Of a stretch of 64,000 nucleotides of DNA, positions 29,523-37,951 are shown in pieces. The position numbers and the translations under genes were made by a program. Where the stretch lies: positions 1-64,000 of the forward strand of contig UBUL01000018.1 in NCBI GenBank assembly GCA_900468625.1, written 5' to 3'. The notes beneath the pieces were generated by a model. It made no database searches and was not told the origin of the DNA. It saw only the letters and a list, made by a program, of their open reading frames with translations. The DNA comes from Hyphomicrobiales bacterium (GTDB lineage: Bacteria; Pseudomonadota; Alphaproteobacteria; Rhizobiales; Rhizobiaceae). Numbering within the stretch: position 1 is the stretch's first letter; each line of letters starts with the position of its first letter.

Positions 29523-31149
29523 CCTCAGCAACCGCCCGCTCGCGCAGAAGGCGGCGGATCACCTTGCCCGACGTCGTCAGCGGCAGGGCATCGACGAATT
29601 CGATCTCGCGCGGATATTCATGCATGGAAAGCCGGGTCTTCACCCATTCGCGGATTTCGGCCGCCAAAGCTTCGCTCGGCTCGTGCCCGGGCACGAGAAC
29701 CACATAGGCCTTGACGATCTCCGTCCGCACCGCATCCGGCTTGCCTACCGCCGCGGCAAGCTGCACGGCCGGATGGCCGCCAAGGCAATCCTCGATCTCG
29801 CTCGGTCCGATGCGATAGCCCGACGAGGTGATGACATCGTCGTCGCGCCCGACGAAGGAAATATAACCATCCGCGTCCTGCCGGCCGATATCGCCGGTCA
29901 GCAGCCAGTCATGGGCGAATTTCGCCTCCGTCGCCGCCTCGTTCTGCCAGTAGCCGAGGAACATCACCGGATCGGGCCGCTTGATGGCGATCTGCCCGCT
30001 CTCGCCCACGGGAACCTCGACACCCCCGGCATCGACGATCGCCACACGATGGCCCGGCACCGGCTTGCCCGTCGCCCCGCCGCGGCTGACGCCGAAGACG
30101 GCGCTCGAGGAGAGGACGAAATTGCACTCCGTCTGGCCGAAGAACTCGTTGACGCTGACACCGAGCACCGATCGCGCCCATTCGAAAGTCTCGCAGCCGA
30201 GCGCCTCGCCGGCCGAACCGATGGTACGCAGCTTGAGGTTATAGCGCGCCCGTGGATTGTCGACGGCCTTCAAGAGGCGTAGCGCCGTCGGCGGAATGAA
30301 GGCGTTGCGCACCTCCATCTCGGCCATGATGCGGAACGCCATGTGCGGGTCGAACTTCTGCGCCGGCGAGGAAACGACTGGAACGCCAAGCATCAGGCTC
30401 GGCAAAAGCGCGTTCAGAAGGCCGCCGGCCCAGGCCCAGTCCGACGGCGTCCAGAGCCGGTCGCCGGCTTGCGGGAAGCCTTCGTGGGCGAACTGCATGC
30501 CCGGAATATGCCCCGGCAGGACCCGATGACCATGCAGCGCCCCCTTCGGCGGCCCGGTCGTGCCCGAGGTGAAGATCATCAGAGCCGGGTCGTCCGGGCC
30601 GCTATCGGCCACCTCGAACAAGGACGGATGCGCGGCCACCAGATCGGCAAAGCCGGCAACGCCATCCTCGGTGCCATCGATACTGATCACCTGTCTCAGT
30701 TCAGGCAGCCGATCCCGGATCGGATGCAGCCGTTCGAGACCGAACCGGTTGGTTACGATGGCCGACGCACCGGACGCTTGCAGCCGGTATTCCAGCGCCT
30801 CGGCACCGAACAGCAATGCCAGCGGCAGCGCGATCGCCCCCAGCTTATAGATCGCCACATGCGCCACGACCGTCTCGAAGCTCTGCGGCAGCAACAGCGC
30901 CACGCGATCTCCGCGGCGCACGCCAAGCGCAACGAGTGCATTGGCAAAGGACGCGGAGCGATCGCGCAACTCACCATAAGTCATAGAAAAGTGATTGCCG
31001 TCCGGATTGAAATGCTGGAGGCAGACCCGATCCGGCTCACGCTCGGCCCAGGCATCGCAAACAGCATGTCCCATGTTGAATTTCGCCGGAATCTCCCAAC
31101 GAAAGTCGCGATAGAGGGCTTCATAGGTATCACGCGGGGGCAGTTTCAT
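29509..31149 (-). CDS. AMP-dependent acyl-CoA synthetase
   Basis: Adenylate-forming ligase that activates a carboxylic acid with ATP and joins it to CoA. The 546-residue product has the P-loop MIFTSGTTGPPKG, the EFFGQTECN acid-adenylate motif, LLTGDIGRQDADGY and the C-terminal TTSGKVIRR with the catalytic lysine. The mix is closest to medium-chain or acetoacetyl/propionyl-type synthetases, but substrate cannot be fixed. The start 31149 (MKLPPRD) has GGAA upstream. Its 3' end overlaps the convergent GNAT gene by 14 bases. Confidence 0.88.
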   Translation of the reverse strand: MKLPPRDTYEALYRDFRWEIPAKFNMGHAVCDAWAEREPDRVCLQHFNPDGNHFSMTYGELRDRSASFANALVALGVRRGDRVALLLPQSFETVVAHVAIYKLGAIALPLALLFGAEALEYRLQASGASAIVTNRFGLERLHPIRDRLPELRQVISIDGTEDGVAGFADLVAAHPSLFEVADSGPDDPALMIFTSGTTGPPKGALHGHRVLPGHIPGMQFAHEGFPQAGDRLWTPSDWAWAGGLLNALLPSLMLGVPVVSSPAQKFDPHMAFRIMAEMEVRNAFIPPTALRLLKAVDNPRARYNLKLRTIGSAGEALGCETFEWARSVLGVSVNEFFGQTECNFVLSSSAVFGVSRGGATGKPVPGHRVAIVDAGGVEVPVGESGQIAIKRPDPVMFLGYWQNEAATEAKFAHDWLLTGDIGRQDADGYISFVGRDDDVITSSGYRIGPSEIEDCLGGHPAVQLAAAVGKPDAVRTEIVKAYVVLVPGHEPSEALAAEIREWVKTRLSMHEYPREIEFVDALPLTTSGKVIRRLLRERAVAEVSAS

Positions 31150-31250
31150 GCGGAATTCCAAAAATGGTGCGGTGCAGCTAACACCTGTCGCCTCTGGGGT
31201 TCAAGGAAACATTTGAGATTGCCGATACCGCCCTGCTAGGTCGCCGTCAT

Positions 31251-32195
31251 TTAGTGCACGAAGGACCACCCTTCTTCGGAGCGAAATACCAGCCAAACCA
31301 TGCCATAGATATTCGCCTCGGGGACGAAACCGATATCGAAGCGGCTATCGTTGGAATTATCGCGATTGTCACCCAGGACGAAATAATAGCCCGCAGGCAC
31401 TGAATACTCGCCCGTATTGTCCCCCCGCGAGTTTGGCGATTCATCCAAAGTCCGGTAGCGAACCCCGTTGTCCAGCACCTCGCCGAAAACGGGGAATTCG
31501 CCACGATCCAGACTATAGTTCGTTACGATGGTACCCTCGGCATAGCGCGGCACCGCCTTTCCATTGATGAAAACAATTCCGTTTTTCATCTGGATGCGGT
31601 CACCGGGAAGCCCGATAACACGCTTCGCGTAGTCCACGTTCGGTGTGGCCGGAGGCGCGAGGATGACGACATCCCCTCGCTGTGGCTTAGACCCGAACAA
31701 TTTCGGCGGCAGCCAATCGGGTCTAAACGGGAAAGAGTAGCGACCATAGCCATAATTGAACTTGGTCACGAAAGCGTAGCTGCCGGGCATAAGCGTCGGC
31801 ATCATCGAACTAGAGGGGATCGAAAACGGTTGGACAATGAATGCCCGAATGAAGAATGCGACGGCGATGGGCAAAAGCCAAAAAACCAGCGCTATATTGT
31901 ACCAACGCGCGAACCATCGATGTTGCCAGGCAGCGCCCCCTCTCCGCGTCAACCAATAGCCATGAACACAACCGATCAAATTGAAAGGAACGGCCACCAA
32001 ACCAGCAGCCGCGGCCAATGCGAGCTGAGGCATCGCAAGAATAACCAGAAAGCCGACAAGGTTGGTAACCAACAGATAGGCTATCGCCATACGTCCCCGG
32101 CCAAGATAGGCCGCGACGATGGCAGGCCCCAAAAGCAGGCCGATGACAGCAGCAGCGAGGGGACGACGATCTTGGAAGAAGCGGAAAAAACGCAT
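31251..32195 (-). CDS. Signal peptidase I with N-terminal membrane extension
   Basis: The C-terminal 210 residues are a type I signal peptidase: catalytic Ser in IPSSSMMPTL, general-base Lys in DYAKRVIGLPGD, and the GDNRDNSNDSR box. The N-terminal 100 residues add about three hydrophobic segments (VIGLLLGPAIVAAYLG, IAYLLVTNLVGFLVILAM, LALAAAAGLVAVPFNLIG) before the usual anchor, an arrangement unlike the housekeeping LepB. Codons are A/T-richer than in the neighbours. Start 32195 has TGAGG upstream. The gene is isolated from the usual lepB-rnc-era locus, so it is probably an extra, specialised peptidase. Confidence 0.85.
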   Translation of the reverse strand: MRFFRFFQDRRPLAAAVIGLLLGPAIVAAYLGRGRMAIAYLLVTNLVGFLVILAMPQLALAAAAGLVAVPFNLIGCVHGYWLTRRGGAAWQHRWFARWYNIALVFWLLPIAVAFFIRAFIVQPFSIPSSSMMPTLMPGSYAFVTKFNYGYGRYSFPFRPDWLPPKLFGSKPQRGDVVILAPPATPNVDYAKRVIGLPGDRIQMKNGIVFINGKAVPRYAEGTIVTNYSLDRGEFPVFGEVLDNGVRYRTLDESPNSRGDNTGEYSVPAGYYFVLGDNRDNSNDSRFDIGFVPEANIYGMVWLVFRSEEGWSFVH

Positions 32196-32437
32196 TGAAA
32201 GCCTCAAATTGATGAAGCACCACAGTTACACAACCAGTAACTGCATTTGAATTGTCGAGATATGACAATCCCCAAGCTAGGTCCGCTTCGATCCTCAGCA
32301 GCTTTCAAGCAATCGCGAATTATTGAGCTGAGCGGCGGCACCAAGCTCTGCTAGTCTGTATTGGTATAGTCATCCGCCCGCCTCCTGCACCGGACGGAGC
32401 GTTCTATCGGATACCCAGAAGAAGACGGAGAATAGCG

Positions 32438-33418
32438 ATGGAATACGTAAAGCTTGGCCGAACCGGTCTTGAAGTCTCACGCATCTGCCTGGGTTGCATG
32501 ACCTACGGCGATCCCAACAAAGGCACGCATGCCTGGTCGCTGAAGGAGGAAGACAGCCGTCCGCTGCTGCGCCAGGCGATCGAAGCCGGCATCAACTTCC
32601 TCGACACGGCCAACACCTATTCCAACGGCTCCTCGGAGGAGATCGTCGGCCGCGCCATCAAGGATTTCGCCCGCCGCGACGACATTGTCCTCGCCACCAA
32701 GGTCTTCAACCGCATGCGCCCCGGCCCGAACGGCGCCGGCCTGTCGCGCAAGGCGATCTTCGACGAGATCGACAACAGCCTGCGCCGCCTCGGCACCGAT
32801 TATGTCGATCTCTACCAGATCCATCGCTGGGACTATACGACGCCGATCGAGGAAACGCTGGAAGCGCTTCACGATGTCGTCAAAGCCGGCAAGGCGCGCT
32901 ATATCGGCGCCTCCTCCATGTATGCCTGGCAATTCGCCAAGGCGATCTACACGTCGCGCCTGAATGGCTGGACGGAATTCGTCAGCATGCAGGACCACCT
33001 GAACCTGCTCTACCGCGAGGAAGAGCGCGAGATGCTGCCCTTCTGCGAGGATCAGAAGATCGCCGTCATCCCCTGGAGCCCGCTCGCCCGCGGCCGGCTT
33101 ACCCGCGATTGGGACGAAGCGACGGCCAGAACGCAATCCGACGAATTCGGCAAGACGCTCTACACCCAGGCGCTCGAAGCCGACCGCAAGATCGTCGATG
33201 CCGTCGGCGTTGTCGCCAAGGCGCGCGGCATCCCGCGCGCGCAGGTGGCAACCGCCTGGATCCTGCAGAAGAGCGCCGTCACCGCCCCGATCATCGGCGC
33301 CTCCAAGCCCGGCCACATCACCGATGCCGTCGCGTCGCTGGAGGTCAAACTGACGCCCGAGGAAATCGAGGCGCTGGAGAGCCCTTACGTTCCGCATGGG
33401 GTTGCCGGGTTCAAGTGA
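32438..33418 (+). CDS. Aldo/keto reductase
   Basis: NAD(P)H-dependent oxidoreductase with a TIM-barrel fold, 326 residues. The AKR tetrad is visible: Asp and Tyr in FLDTANTYSNG, Lys in VLATKVF, and His in YQIHRWD. IIGASKPGHI near the C-terminus is the nucleotide-binding region. It resembles the YajO/AKR groups that reduce sugar or aromatic aldehydes. ATG 32438 has GGAG upstream. It stands alone and is followed by a pair of palindromic repeats. Substrate unknown. Confidence 0.9.
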   Translation: MEYVKLGRTGLEVSRICLGCMTYGDPNKGTHAWSLKEEDSRPLLRQAIEAGINFLDTANTYSNGSSEEIVGRAIKDFARRDDIVLATKVFNRMRPGPNGAGLSRKAIFDEIDNSLRRLGTDYVDLYQIHRWDYTTPIEETLEALHDVVKAGKARYIGASSMYAWQFAKAIYTSRLNGWTEFVSMQDHLNLLYREEEREMLPFCEDQKIAVIPWSPLARGRLTRDWDEATARTQSDEFGKTLYTQALEADRKIVDAVGVVAKARGIPRAQVATAWILQKSAVTAPIIGASKPGHITDAVASLEVKLTPEEIEALESPYVPHGVAGFK

Positions 33419-33467
33419 TCGGGGATTTATGGCTGGATGAGGCTGATGAAGTCGCATCTGCTCGCCT

Positions 33468-33690
33468 TGCCCTTAACCCCTCTCCCCCGCTTGCAGTGGA
33501 GCAATGCAGATGAGGCACGTCGACGCCGCAAGCTCCTTCTCCCCTCGGGGAGAAGGTGGCCCGAAGGGTCGGATGAGGGGGAAGGGGCTGGTCATTTGAA
33601 TTCATGGATTTTCGTACTCTTGGCGGGCACCCCCTCATCCGCCTATCGGCACCTTCTCCCCGAGGGGAGAAGGAAGTGAGGGGCAATCCC
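33468..33690. repeat. Inverted pair of CCTTCTCCCC-type repeats
   Basis: Two hairpin cores, CCTTCTCCCC/GGGGAGAAGG at 33535-33556 and 33652-33673, are flanked by CATCCGCC/GGATGAGG-like arms in opposite orientation (GGTCGGATGAGGGG at about 33567, CCCCCTCATCCGCC at about 33630). They fill most of the 384-base gap between the aldo/keto reductase and the methyltransferase. Single copies recur at 47603 and 61761. Confidence 0.8.
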
Positions 33691-33802
33691 AAGCTCCGAA
33701 GCGATATCGCGCCCGCCACAAATCGCGCAAAAATGACTTCACGAGCCGGTCACAGTTGAGGCTTAACAAATCGAGGTTCCTTACCCCCGAGGATGATATC
33801 CA

Positions 33803-34597
33803 ATGATCACGGTTCCCTTCGAAGCGCGCCGCTTTCAATCGACCGCAGCCTATTACCTGCGCTATCGCATCCCCTATCCGGACAGGCTGATCACCCGTGT
33901 CGCCGAGCGCAGCGGCCTGAAGCCCGGCGGCCATGTGCTGGATCTCGGCTGCGGCCCCGGCCAGCTGGGGATCGCTTTCGCACGGCTGCAGAGCGCGGCC
34001 GTTACGGCCATGGACCCGGAGCCGGAAATGCTCGCTGAAGCCGCGCTCGGCGCAAAGATGGCCGGCGTCGATATCAATATCCGTCAGGGCTCTTCCTACG
34101 ACCTCGGGCCAGATATCGGCAAGCTGCACCTCTGCGTCATGGGCCGCTCCTTCCACTGGATGGACAGGCGGGCAACGCTCGAAGCGCTGGACGGATTGAT
34201 CGAGCCGGGCGGAGCCGTGGTTCTGTTCCACGACAAGAGCATCCTGGCAGAGCCGGATTGGCGCGAGATCCTCGAACCGCTTGCAGAGATCTATTCACCC
34301 GAACGCCATGCGGACCGGCAGCTGCGCAAGAGCAAGGAATGGTCGCCGCATGAAGCCATGCTGCTTGCCTCGCCCTTCCGCAATCTCGAGCGCATCGGCA
34401 TCGTCTCGGAATATGCGCGGGATATCGAGGAGATCGTCGGCCGCGTTTTCTCGATGTCGTCGACCTCGCCGCAGGCGCTGGGCGACAAGACCGCGGATTT
34501 CGAAGCAGCTCTGCGTGAAAAGCTGCTCGCCGCCGCACCCGACGGTAAGTTCAAGGAAATCGTCGAGGCGAACGGGCTGCTCGCGTTCCGAGACTAG
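33803..34597 (+). CDS. Class I SAM-dependent methyltransferase
   Basis: Methyltransferase of 264 residues with the AdoMet motif VLDLGCGPGQLG and the acidic-loop MDPEPEMLAEA. MGRSFHWMDR in the middle matches the UbiE/Methyltransf_11 group. ATG 33803 is preceded by GAGGATGAT-type purines. It follows the palindromic repeat pair and is convergent with the tetR gene (15 bases between stops). Acceptor unknown. Confidence 0.82.
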   Translation: MITVPFEARRFQSTAAYYLRYRIPYPDRLITRVAERSGLKPGGHVLDLGCGPGQLGIAFARLQSAAVTAMDPEPEMLAEAALGAKMAGVDINIRQGSSYDLGPDIGKLHLCVMGRSFHWMDRRATLEALDGLIEPGGAVVLFHDKSILAEPDWREILEPLAEIYSPERHADRQLRKSKEWSPHEAMLLASPFRNLERIGIVSEYARDIEEIVGRVFSMSSTSPQALGDKTADFEAALREKLLAAAPDGKFKEIVEANGLLAFRD

Positions 34598-34611
34598 ATC
34601 AACCGTTTTCG

Positions 34612-35187
34612 TTACCCGGCGGGCGGCGACAGCTCCTGCCGGGTCGCTGACAGAAACTCCTGCGACAGTTCGGAATTGTCCATCGCGCGTGCCAGGATGA
34701 CGGCACCGACCATGGCCGAAAGGCTGGCAAAGGCCTTGCGCCGGCGCTCCTCCGGCGTTTCGCCAGGCACAATCTCTTCAAGCACCTCGACCAGCCCCAT
34801 CAGCCCGCCGGTGAAGGTGGACTGCATCTCGGGGCCATGGCGGCTGACCTCCTGCGTCAGCGCAGCGAAAACGCAGCCGGTCGCATGCTCGACGACATTG
34901 CGATGTGAGAGATAATGGGCGAGCAGCGCTTCCAGCGGCTGATCCGGCGAGCTTGACGCGACCTCTTTCCAGCGCTCGAGCGAACGGGCCACCAGCGCCT
35001 TGCTCGCCTCGCAGGCAAGCTCGTCCTTCGAATCGAAATGGCCATAGAAGCCGCCATGCGTGAGCCCCGCCGCCTTCATGATCTCGGCGACGCCGATGCC
35101 GTCGAAACCCTTCTCGCGGAAAAGCTCGCCCGCGACAGCAAGGATCTTCTCGCGATTCTCGGCGAATTTCTCCCGGCTCACTCTCAT
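34612..35187 (-). CDS. TetR/AcrR family transcriptional regulator
   Basis: Repressor-type regulator of 191 residues. The N-terminal helix-turn-helix is clear (ILAVAGELFREKGFDGIGVA, then EIMKAAGLTHGGFYGHFDSK), and the variable C-terminal domain binds the effector. The start ATG 35187 has GGAG nine bases upstream. It is divergent from the MFS transporter gene, and two matching 14-bp palindromes lie between them, so autoregulation and control of the transporter are likely. The residues GGFYGHF are typical of the subgroup near QacR/TetR_N regulators of aldehyde or drug response. Confidence 0.92.
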   Translation of the reverse strand: MRVSREKFAENREKILAVAGELFREKGFDGIGVAEIMKAAGLTHGGFYGHFDSKDELACEASKALVARSLERWKEVASSSPDQPLEALLAHYLSHRNVVEHATGCVFAALTQEVSRHGPEMQSTFTGGLMGLVEVLEEIVPGETPEERRRKAFASLSAMVGAVILARAMDNSELSQEFLSATRQELSPPAG

Positions 35188-35233
35188 CAAAAAACTCCAT
35201 CAGAACATCAATAAATCTGTATTGACAATTTAT

Positions 35234-35276
35234 ATGATGACCATCATCAATATGCAACAAATATGATAGCAATCAT
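35234..35276. promoter_or_regulatory. Paired TetR-type operators between tetR and the MFS gene
   Basis: Two palindromes of the form ATGAT-N4-ATCAT: ATGATGACCATCAT at 35234-35247 and ATGATAGCAATCAT at 35263-35276. The first lies in the spacer of a minus-strand promoter (TTGCAT, 17 bases, TATAAA) that would drive tetR. Palindromes are visible; binding by the adjacent regulator is inference. Confidence 0.6.
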
Positions 35277-35420
35277 GTAAATGCCTTTACACAAACGTTC
35301 AAGCCGGGAGAACGGCAGGGTGCTAGAAGCGGATACGCTACCCCCAAGCGTCCGCGATCAAGCGCTTCCGCAAGCCCCGATCCTGACGCCAAGATACCCA
35401 AACTGATTGGAACGCACCTC

Positions 35421-36719
35421 ATGGTTTCCACCGCTCTCGCTTCGACGCTCGCCCGGCGCAACATCCATTACGGATGGGTCGTCGTCGCCGCCACCTTCCT
35501 CACCATGCTGGTCACGGCCGGCGCCATGGGCGCGCCCGGCGTGCTCATCAAGCCGCTGGAGGACGAATTCGGCTGGAGCACCTCCTCTATTTCCTCGGCA
35601 CTTGCCGTCCGCCTGTTGCTGTTCGGCCTCATGGGTCCCTTCGCCGCCGCCTTCATGAACCATTTCGGCGTGCGCAAGGTCATCGTCTTCGCATTGGCGA
35701 CCATCGGCGTCGGCTTCATCGGCTCGCTCTTCATGACGCAGGTCTGGCAGCTGCTGCTCTGCTGGGGCATCATCATCGGCTTCGGCACCGGCCTCACCGC
35801 CATGGTGCTGGCCGCGACCGTCTCGACGCGCTGGTTCACCAAGCATCGCGGTCTGGTGATCGGCATGCTCTCGGCAAGCTCGGCCACGGGACAGCTCGTC
35901 TTTCTGCCGCTGATGGCGGAGCTGACGACGCGCTACGGCTGGCGCACCACGGTTCTCTTCGTCTGCTGCATGATCGTCGTTGCCGCTCTCGTCGTGCTGC
36001 TCCTAATGCGCGACCGCCCCTCGGACGTCAATCTGCCGCTGGTCGGCGAGATCCACATCACGCCGCCGCCGGCTGCCACCAAGAACCTCAAGGCCGCGCT
36101 CGCCTCGCCGATCGCAACCCTGCGCGAGGCATCCGCGACCTCGACCTTCTGGGTCCTGTTTGCCACCTTCTTCATCTGCGGCCTGTCGACCAACGGCCTG
36201 ATCCAGACGCATTTCGTCACCCTCTGCGGCGATTTCGGCATCGTGCCGGTGGCCGCCGCCAGCGTGCTCGCCGTCATGGGCATCTTCGATTTCTTCGGCA
36301 CGATCGGCTCCGGCTGGCTCTCCGACCGGTTCGACAATCGCTGGCTGCTCTTCTGGTATTACGGCCTGCGCGGCCTGTCGCTGGTCTATCTGCCCTTCAG
36401 CAACTTCACCTTCTACGGCCTGTCGATCTTCGCGGTCTTCTATGGCCTCGACTGGATCGCCACCGTACCGCCAACCGTCAAGATCGCCGCCGACCGCTTC
36501 GGCCGCGAAAAGGCAGGCCTCGTCTTCGGCTGGGTCTTCGCCGGCCACCAGCTGGGTGCCGCCACCGCCGCCTATGGCGCCGGCCTCACCCGCACGGAGC
36601 TCAACACCTATCTCCCCGCCTTCTTCGTCGCCGGCGCCTTCTGCCTGCTTGCCGCGATCCTCGCGATCACCCTGCAAAAATCCGGCTCCACCAGCAAAGG
36701 CCCGGCCATGGCCCACTGA
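35421..36719 (+). CDS. MFS transporter
   Basis: Twelve-helix major facilitator of 432 residues. The GxxxDxxGxR-type loop is recognisable as FMNHFGVRKVIVF between helices 2 and 3, and a long central loop (RDRPSDVNLPL onward) divides the two halves. The overall pattern suits the oxalate/formate or nitrate-like OFA subgroup, but the substrate is not readable. ATG 35421 has only a weak GGAA site. It is divergent from tetR and is probably its target: an efflux or uptake system induced by a ligand of the regulator. Confidence 0.85.
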   Translation: MVSTALASTLARRNIHYGWVVVAATFLTMLVTAGAMGAPGVLIKPLEDEFGWSTSSISSALAVRLLLFGLMGPFAAAFMNHFGVRKVIVFALATIGVGFIGSLFMTQVWQLLLCWGIIIGFGTGLTAMVLAATVSTRWFTKHRGLVIGMLSASSATGQLVFLPLMAELTTRYGWRTTVLFVCCMIVVAALVVLLLMRDRPSDVNLPLVGEIHITPPPAATKNLKAALASPIATLREASATSTFWVLFATFFICGLSTNGLIQTHFVTLCGDFGIVPVAAASVLAVMGIFDFFGTIGSGWLSDRFDNRWLLFWYYGLRGLSLVYLPFSNFTFYGLSIFAVFYGLDWIATVPPTVKIAADRFGREKAGLVFGWVFAGHQLGAATAAYGAGLTRTELNTYLPAFFVAGAFCLLAAILAITLQKSGSTSKGPAMAH

Positions 36720-36862
36720 GCCTCAAACGGCAAAAAACCCATGGCGTCCACCCGCGCCATGGGCCAAACCGCAACCCTGCGGAAACACTCGCAATATCTG
36801 CCAATCCGGCTTGCGCGCCGAGCCGATCACATGCTAGACAGCCGCCTCGTCAGTACCCCGTT

Positions 36863-36947
36863 GCCCCATTGGCGGAATTGGTAGACGCGCTCGACTCAAA
36901 ATCGAGTTTCGAAAGAAGTGCTGGTTCGACTCCGGCATGGGGCACCA
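36863..36947 (+). tRNA. tRNA-Leu (anticodon CAA)
   Basis: An 85-base tRNA including an encoded CCA end. The acceptor stem GCCCCAT/ATGGGGC is perfect (36863-36869 with 36937-36943). The anticodon arm CTCGA-CTCAAAA-TCGAG gives anticodon CAA, reading UUG leucine codons. The T arm has GGTTCGACTCC. A short variable arm region and GGTAGACGCG D-loop fit a class II leucine tRNA. A low-GC segment follows. Confidence 0.95.
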
Positions 36948-37202
36948 CTTCATTGCATAGCTTGTTGAAAGCTCGGGTCATCAAAGCTGGTCATATTCAA
37001 GGTCCGAGTTCCCCTTTTAGATCTGTTGTAGAGTTCACGGTTGACCCATCGATCACGAACTGCAGCGAGCCCGGTTGTCTTTCCTGTCGTGAGCTTGAAT
37101 TTTAGGTGAGTAAAAGCTCTCAGAAAGCGTTCAGAGTATTGTGTTTCCTCAGAGAAACGGTTGATCTATGCTTGGCACATGCAATCTCTAGGGGAGCGCG
37201 GC
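36948..37202. other. Low-GC non-coding segment after tRNA-Leu
   Basis: No gene is supported in these 255 bases. Base composition drops compared with both flanks. I found no copy of the tRNA 3' end, so there is no visible attachment site. Confidence 0.45.
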
Positions 37203-37715
37203 ATGATCAGAACAATAAGGCATATTTCCATTCTCGGACTTATATTGACCCTTTCAGCATGGAACTGCTTCGCGGAGGATATTCCCACATTTTGGCGGAA
37301 GACAATGACCAATGACCCTTCTACGAATTGGTATCTGTCGGAAGCCATGAAACGTTTACCGGATGCCGATGCTGAAATCCTGCGAATCTATAAGTTGGGT
37401 GGCATCATCGGCACCATGTGTGAAGGTGCTAAAATTAATACTGCTGTTGGGAATCTATTTTTGAAAACGTCCGGTTACGGAAAGATCACAGGTGACAAGT
37501 ATCGAGAGGCCGCATTTCTGGCGGACGACCGTTTTAAATATTTCGATTATCAGGCTCTCGCGCATCTGTGCGCAGGAGGTGATTATATGTTCGGACCTCA
37601 GGGGCACTTACTTCCGAACTTAATCGCAGGAAACAAGGGAATACCCAAACTCTCTTACGATCGCAGCAACCCCTATATCAATTTGCCCTCCATATCGACT
37701 ATGCGACATGGGTAA
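37203..37715 (+). CDS. Secreted hypothetical protein in a low-GC segment
   Basis: Unrecognised 170-residue protein. A signal peptide is clear (MIRTIRHISILGLILTLSAW, cleavage expected after CFA near residue 23). The mature part is helical, with Cys in TMCEGAK and LAHLCAGG and a Gly-Asn-Leu segment between them, which could form one disulfide. The start ATG 37203 has GGGGAG eight bases upstream; an earlier ATG at 37161 has no ribosome site. The segment is A/T-rich compared with the chromosome, which suggests acquisition after the tRNA gene. Function unknown. Confidence 0.7.
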   Translation: MIRTIRHISILGLILTLSAWNCFAEDIPTFWRKTMTNDPSTNWYLSEAMKRLPDADAEILRIYKLGGIIGTMCEGAKINTAVGNLFLKTSGYGKITGDKYREAAFLADDRFKYFDYQALAHLCAGGDYMFGPQGHLLPNLIAGNKGIPKLSYDRSNPYINLPSISTMRHG

Positions 37716-37821
37716 GGGCAGCGGCTTGCAATCCATCGAAGCAAAGAAGCGCGTAGCTCATGGACCATCGTTTTCATTTGAAGTGATCGAGGCTCTCTAT
37801 CAATCGCGACGAAATCGCTAA
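37708..37821 (+). CDS. Possible 37-residue small protein
   Basis: An open frame of 37 codons plus stop starts inside the last codons of the preceding gene (ATG 37708, overlap of eight bases) and reads MGKGSGLQSIEAKKRVAHG and then PSFSFEVIEALYQSRRNR. Composition is protein-like, with a basic first half and amphipathic second half. It has no ribosome site, so it would depend on translational coupling. It could equally be a remnant of a broken gene. Low confidence. Confidence 0.3.
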   Translation: MGKGSGLQSIEAKKRVAHGPSFSFEVIEALYQSRRNR

Positions 37822-37951
37822 GCGTTCTTCCCAATCCAAACCCCACCCATCACGAAAAATTTTGCCTTTCAGCCATTTCCGTCAGTCCCCGACCATTTAC
37901 AGCCATAATCCTGCCCCCTAAAGGTTTGCAACGCAGCAAAAAGGGGCCTTC

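Noticed and set aside
33437..33679. Open frame within the repeat pair after the aldo/keto reductase
   Set aside because: It is made largely of the palindromic repeat sequence.
35474..37105. A 543-codon frame overlapping the MFS gene and running through tRNA-Leu
   Set aside because: It lies in another register of the transporter, is Arg/His/Pro-rich and reads through the tRNA gene, so it is not real.
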